Assembly: GCF_018390695.1 (NCBI RefSeq)
Contig: NZ_JAHBGF010000036.1
Location: 186,001-250,000, forward strand
Reading direction: 5' to 3'
DNA length: 64,000 nt
Origin: Ancylobacter sonchi
Lineage (GTDB): Bacteria; Pseudomonadota; Alphaproteobacteria; Rhizobiales; Xanthobacteraceae
The notes under the pieces are model-generated. The model saw only the letters and a program-made list of their open reading frames with translations, was not told where the DNA came from and did not search any database. A program made the translations under genes and the position numbers. Of this stretch, positions 63,014 through 64,000 are shown in pieces. The stretch's first letter is position 1. Every line of letters begins with the position of its first letter.

Positions 63014-63149
63014 CGTCTCATCTCCTCTCCGCGCGGGGTCAAGGCCCGCGGGTTCAGGTCACCACGTCACGTCTCGCATCGGGCGGTGCCGCATGGGCGC
63101 CGCCGAATCGTCCGGCCGGCGGCACCCGGGCGCCGCAGCCGATCTCCCC

Positions 63150-64000
63150 TCACGCCGCCCTTGTGCGGCGAGAAAGGTTCGGGACCACCCGGCGGAACAC
63201 GCCGAGCGCCCGGTCAACATCCTCTTCCCGGCTCGACCATCCGAAGGACAGCCGGAACGCCGAACGGGCGATGCGCTCGGGCACGCCCATGGCCGCGAGC
63301 ACATGCGACGGCCCGATCTTGCCCGACGAACAGGCGGCACCGGCGCTCACCGACAATCCGGCGAGATCGAGCGCGATCACCGCCGTCTCGGCCGGTACCC
63401 CCGGCAGGGCGAAGCACGAGGTGTTGGGCAGGCGATCGACATCGCCGACCAGCAGCACCAGCTCCGGGAACTCGCACCTTAGAGCGTCTTCAAGCCTTTC
63501 GCGCAAGCCGCCAATGCGACTGATTTCACCATCGAGCGCCAGCTGCGCGCTTTTCGCCGCCACACCGAAGGCGACGATGGCGGGGGCGTTCTCGCTGCCG
63601 GCCCGCCGGCCGCGCTCCTGGCCGCCGCCGGCGAACACCGGCGCGGGGCGCAGATCCGGGTCGGCAAGCACCAGCGCACCGGAGCCCGGCGCGCCGCCGA
63701 TCTTGTGGGCCGACACCGAAATCGCGTCGACGCCGAGCTCGGCGATATCGATGCGGATGCGACCGGCCGCCTGCACGGCATCGGTATGGACGAGCCCTCC
63801 ATGGGCATGGACGCGCCGCGCGGCTTCCGCCACCGGCTGGATCACCCCGGTCTCGTTGTTTGCCAGCATCAGCGACAGCAGCACCCGGCGCCCGGCTTCC
63901 GCATGGACGGCGAGCGCCGCGTCGAGCGCCTCGAGCCGCAACCGGCCGCGTGCGTCCACCGGCAGGATTTCCACCTTGTCGGCGGCAAAGCGGTGGCCGC
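63150..64000 (-). CDS. Cysteine desulfurase family protein (NifS/IscS-like), N-terminus missing
   Basis: About 283 residues are seen of a class V PLP enzyme usually near 380-390, so the 5' end lies beyond the right edge. VHTDAVQAAGRIRIDIAELGVDAISVSAHKIGGAPGSGALV contains the cofactor Asp/His region and the Schiff-base lysine, and SVSAGAACSSGKIGPSHVL has the catalytic Cys in the long loop typical of group I (NifS/IscS) enzymes. In many alphaproteobacteria the SUF operon begins iscR-desulfurase-sufB, which this gene fits. It ends 136 bp before sufB in the same direction. Confidence 0.92.
   Translation of the reverse strand, partial: GHRFAADKVEILPVDARGRLRLEALDAALAVHAEAGRRVLLSLMLANNETGVIQPVAEAARRVHAHGGLVHTDAVQAAGRIRIDIAELGVDAISVSAHKIGGAPGSGALVLADPDLRPAPVFAGGGQERGRRAGSENAPAIVAFGVAAKSAQLALDGEISRIGGLRERLEDALRCEFPELVLLVGDVDRLPNTSCFALPGVPAETAVIALDLAGLSVSAGAACSSGKIGPSHVLAAMGVPERIARSAFRLSFGWSSREEDVDRALGVFRRVVPNLSRRTRAA

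Overview
The window reads as chromosomal DNA of a high-GC alphaproteobacterium, most likely of the order Hyphomicrobiales (Rhizobiales). The basis is the gene set: a SUF cluster in the alphaproteobacterial order, a class I PHA synthase with a long N-terminal extension, a biliverdin bacteriophytochrome with an HWE kinase, Tct-type transport, and a dehydrogenase/aminotransferase pair that would fit 3-amino-glucosamine lipid A. A family such as Xanthobacteraceae is only a guess. I see no phage, transposase or CRISPR array. The DNA is dense, mostly in short operons, and long spurious open frames on the antisense strand are common because of the base composition.

Layout. 1-3577: RND efflux pump (permease cut by the left edge, plus lipoprotein adaptor). 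3738-5918: murJ and a Uma2-type nuclease. 6102-8268: sugar-nucleotide dehydrogenase and PLP aminotransferase. 8392-11327: SH3 membrane protein and pncB. 11522-14817: marR-emrA-emrB efflux operon, divergent from an old yellow enzyme (14979-16070) across a spacer with two palindromes. 16146-17944: transglutaminase-like protein, two small proteins and tRNA-Lys(CUU). 18033-21110: tctCBA. 21349-24394: pabB-pabA-pabC. 24372-27546: DUF930-like protein and a secreted protein with a Gln/Arg repeat tail. 27645-29509: leuA with an upstream leader peptide very rich in Leu. 29584-32683: bacteriophytochrome and heme oxygenase. 32773-36937: cfa, malonyl-CoA decarboxylase, mntH. 37102-39041: three poorly known or small genes. 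39121-42725: glpX, hom and an AlaC-type aminotransferase. 42918-46646: small lipoprotein, PHA synthase and a coupled LprI-type secreted protein. 46655-49035: exported carbonic anhydrase, argC and a small conserved protein. 49151-56122: parE, SDR, greA-like/lysE-like pair, DEAD-box helicase, MscS channel. 56201-64000: the SUF iron-sulfur operon, transcribed leftwards from beyond the right edge (cysteine desulfurase, sufB, sufC, sufD, sufS, sufT, a VOC protein, a SufA/ErpA-like carrier, a TfoX protein).

Most of the window is ordinary housekeeping. The points I find most worth a second look are: (a) a 34-codon leader with seven Leu codons in its last twelve, a promoter in front and an inverted repeat over its stop, upstream of leuA; (b) four tandem copies of a 27-bp unit at the start of pabC, each with an in-frame GTG or ATG; (c) a 245-residue Lys/Ala/Pro-rich, histone-H1-like extension on the PHA synthase, with a secreted LprI-type protein translationally coupled behind it; (d) paired palindromes between marR and the old yellow enzyme gene; (e) a roughly 100-bp palindromic intergenic repeat inside the suf operon.
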